This document shows, piece after piece, positions 61,172-64,000 of a stretch of 64,000 bases of DNA (its first letter is position 1; each line of letters begins with the position of its first letter). Both the position numbers and the translations under genes were made by a program. The notes below the pieces were generated by a model, which made no database searches, had not been told where the DNA came from, and saw only the letters and a list, made by a program, of their open reading frames with translations. This DNA is from Ifrita kowaldi (taxonomy: Eukaryota; Chordata; Aves; Passeriformes; Cinclosomatidae), in NCBI GenBank assembly GCA_013398055.1, contig VZRS01007670.1, positions 824,947 to 888,946 of the forward strand. The letters run 5' to 3'.

Positions 61172-63821
61172 GGGAAGAAAAAGGAGGAAAAAATAAAAGT
61201 CATCAACTCAAGAAAAAATTGTTGCATATGTTAAGCATTGGAAAGTAGCACCAAAGTAGTTTTTCCATGTGACATACTGAATAACAAGTTGTCACTCAAA
61301 TTTTCTTGAAATTCCCTTTGAAGACTTGTTTTTTTTTTCCTCTTATCATTATATATTTTTGTGTTTATTTCAGTTTGGCTCTGGGTCCCAACACACTCAG
61401 CTAAACAAAATGCCCCAGGCTCTAGAAGTATTTGGAAAAAAGGTTGGAACAAAGACTTGACACAACTATTGCACAACTTAAACATAACAAGTTGGAAGGT
61501 CTTTTTGGAAAATCTGGACACTACCACTTCTTGTCTTGGCAGGATTTTTGAAAGGAACAGATTCTGAGAGCTGTACTTCTGGCTCCCTATTCTGGACTCA
61601 TGATAACATAATTACAGGATGAGATTTTTTAATTCCAAATTAACTACAGTTTGGAGCACTTGCCTCTGTGTAATCACTAAAAACTTTGTGCTCCAGAAAC
61701 AAAGTTTCTGAAGCAGGAGTTTTAATGTGCTTGAATTTGTACTTGCTAGGACTTAGATGAATTCATAATACTAGAACAGCATTTTAATTCTAATAACAGA
61801 TGATTTACACAACTTGAAATGTTATTTCTAAGCCTAAATTCTAAGCAATCTATAAATGCTACCTACCTAGACTTCACAGTCACCTGCTATGCTCCAGGTG
61901 AGTAAGATTTCTGTCAAAACCTTCCCTGAGGGCTGAAATTTAAACTACTGTGAATCCTTAGTGCAGACTTCAACTTTACTGTGATGATCTCTTCAACTAA
62001 AGATTACTGAATTAAAAGAGGATTATTATTATTATATTTACATTCTTCTTAAATTCTGCCTTTTTTCCCAAGGCTTTTCCAATGTGTAACAAAGACAGCA
62101 GGTGATGACAAAGGCTAACGTAACTGGAATACTAGGTTCTATCCTGCAGTGCTGCCTTCATTCAGAATGGGCCAAAGTCATGGGAATTGTCTCTGTTTCA
62201 TGCAGTGAGCTTGATTTAGATAATAGATCAATAGCAACTGGTTTGATTCAGATCCAACAAAACTTTAGAGCAATTTCTTTTTATCATATATTATATGAGT
62301 TATTGCTATCACACATATTGCACTTTGACTATAGTGTTATCTTGTTTCTCATATATATGCAGACAAATCATACTGCTTATACCAATATATTCTCTTTTCT
62401 TCCTAATCTCCTTGCAATATTAGTTATTTGTATCAGTGCTGAATAACACAGAAAATAATGAAAAATGTAACTTCATAACCCAAAGGACTTTTGGCACAAA
62501 AGCAGTTATTCAGGTGCCAGTTTAAATGCTTTAAGTTATCTAAAACCTCAACACCGAACTGGAAATTGGGCATAAGCCTACGAAAAACTTGAATCATTCT
62601 GGATCAGCAGCTGAGGACCAGACCTATGACATTGGAAATGGCATTAGACACATATTGCTGGATCACTGCCGGTGTGAAAGAAACACCTGTGTTGTCCTAT
62701 GCAGTATCTCTGTCCTGAAGTACTAAAATATAAAGAGGATCTCTGAAAGCTCCCTCTGATTAAAAATGGTGTTACTCAGACTATGTTAAAAGTCAGTGAG
62801 GAACAATTTAATTAAACCAGTTCCATTTTAAGAATTAATCTTTAGTAAGTGCAGAAAATTTAAGACTCCTAAAACAAGGCTGCTTTAGAATAGAGTGGCA
62901 TGATAAAGAACACCACTGCCCAGAAACTACAGTGATACAGTTGCAAAAGCATTTTTATTTCTAAAAATTGTGAGCTGAAAAATATCTCCTATCTGAGAGT
63001 GGATGAAAAGTGTATCCATGCCTATTTTCTACTTATTTAAATTACAGACATTTCTCAGCCTTGCCAACTTTGTAATCCTGGTTTTGACCTATGTATATTT
63101 TCATTTTTTGTCAAGTGTGTGATATTGCACCCATACTGGTCAGGCTAAACAATTAATGGACCTTTTTTACTGCTATTGCAAAAAGAAATTTTAAAAGGAA
63201 GTCCCAAAGCACACAAGATCTGAAAGAGGTCTAGAAACAGACCTTCTCAGACCTTGCAGAATTACCAGAGTTTGCCATAGGTCATCATACAGAACAAATA
63301 ATTATTGAATGGATTTAGTTTTTAAAAACTATTCAGAATTTCTTTTCATGTTCGCTGTGAATTTAATACTAACATTTCTCTCACACAGAGACATTCATAG
63401 AAATCAGGCACTTTCTATATGCACAAAGGCACTAGACAAATAAGCTAGTAAAATTATGAACCCTTGATGAACAAGTTGTAAACAGAGATAAGAGTTAAAT
63501 TTGCAAGTATTAGTTTGACTGTACTCATCTGAACAATTTTTATTCAATTTAGTAGAGTTAAAAAGCACTGATAAGTCTGTGTGACTCATTCCAGATCTTT
63601 AAAATTCTCAAGATAACATCTCTGAGGGATAATGATCTTATTTAAAATAAATTTAATTTAAGATTTTTAAAGACAATCCTAATCTCTAGGTCTGCCTGTC
63701 ATACGCTAGGCACCATAAATGGCATATCTATATCTGACACCAATTTTCAGGTTGCAATGCATTTTCGTGATTTTTGCAAACCACAATTAAAGTACTTTAT
63801 GACAAGTAAAAAAAAAAAAAA

Positions 63822-63872
63822 NNNNNNNNNNNNNNNNNNNNNNNNNNNNNNNNNNNNNNNNNNNNNNNNNNN
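63822..63872. other. Assembly gap (51 N) inside poly(A)
   Basis: Fifty-one N separate poly(A) at 63808-63821 from poly(A) at 63873-63883. The true length of sequence here is unknown. Confidence 0.98.
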
Positions 63873-63883
63873 AAAAAAAAAAA

Positions 63884-64000
63884 CCAAACCAGAGGTCCAG
63901 CAGGCTTAAAATTACCCATGTACATCCAGAAAAACATTGGAGTGAACCACTGTTCACCTTGCTTTCATTTCGACCAAAAGCAATCTTGTTTTTGATGTTA
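63884..64000. other. Unannotated end of window
   Basis: Short AT-rich sequence after the gap, with no recognisable feature. Confidence 0.5.

Larger units (their letters stand above)
56363..63807. other. AT-rich non-coding stretch
   Basis: No gene or mobile element is recognised in about 7.4 kb. It holds a T-rich run at 57843-57886 and an imperfect duplication of GACAGCCATA near 60851. The longest frames (128 codons at 57.6-57.96 kb running through the T tract, 114 codons at 62.1-62.4 kb) have no recognisable domain. Confidence 0.5.

Noticed and set aside
1..64000. CRISPR array, bacterial operon or phage region
   Set aside because: No regularly spaced direct repeats or dense coding; the sequence is vertebrate in character throughout.

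Overview
The window looks like AT-rich, gene-poor nuclear DNA from a bird, most likely a songbird. This rests on the repeats: chicken-repeat-1 (CR1) LINE fragments ending in the avian 3' tail built on ATTCTRTGAT, several avian-type ERVL and ERVK-like solo LTRs, and one short SINE with a tRNA-Ile-like head and a CR1-like tail. The SINE closely resembles TguSINE1, described from passerines. Family names come from memory of consensus sequences; no search was run.

No convincing protein-coding gene, RNA gene or CRISPR array was found. The longest stop-free frame is about 200 codons, on the minus strand near 23.5-24.1 kb, and resembles nothing I know. The only frames with recognisable protein similarity are decayed CR1 reverse-transcriptase pieces at 26.1-27.1 kb and a CR1 endonuclease/RT-linker piece near 55.9-56.07 kb. 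The window is best read as intergenic or deep intronic sequence.

Layout: 1-7.9 kb is unannotated AT-rich sequence. At 7.9-8.6 kb is a GC- and CpG-rich solo LTR with a perfect 6-bp target duplication. A short LTR-like unit lies at 11.5-11.8 kb, an 18-bp-arm hairpin at 14.3 kb, and an old ERVL LTR at 17.85-18.26 kb. The 22.7-27.3 kb stretch is the densest: an unclassified GC-rich block, a CR1 3' end, an LTR, and a CR1 interrupted by the tRNA-derived SINE. From 30.8 to 54 kb, three LTRs of one ERVL family occur (30.85, 44.97 and 53.36 kb), with a minus-strand CR1 at 37.2 kb, a G-quadruplex-prone GC-rich patch at 44.35 kb, and short CR1 tails at 34.2 and 47.6 kb. At 55.9-56.4 kb two CR1 pieces abut head to tail. 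The rest is AT-rich with simple repeats. A 51-base N gap inside a poly(A) tract lies at 63.82 kb.

The elements do not form an operon or pathway; the window records successive retroelement insertions. Three weak exon-like candidates (13.1, 51.7 and 61.0 kb) and two candidate conserved regulatory stretches are listed with low confidence. I did not find evidence of a new biological system.
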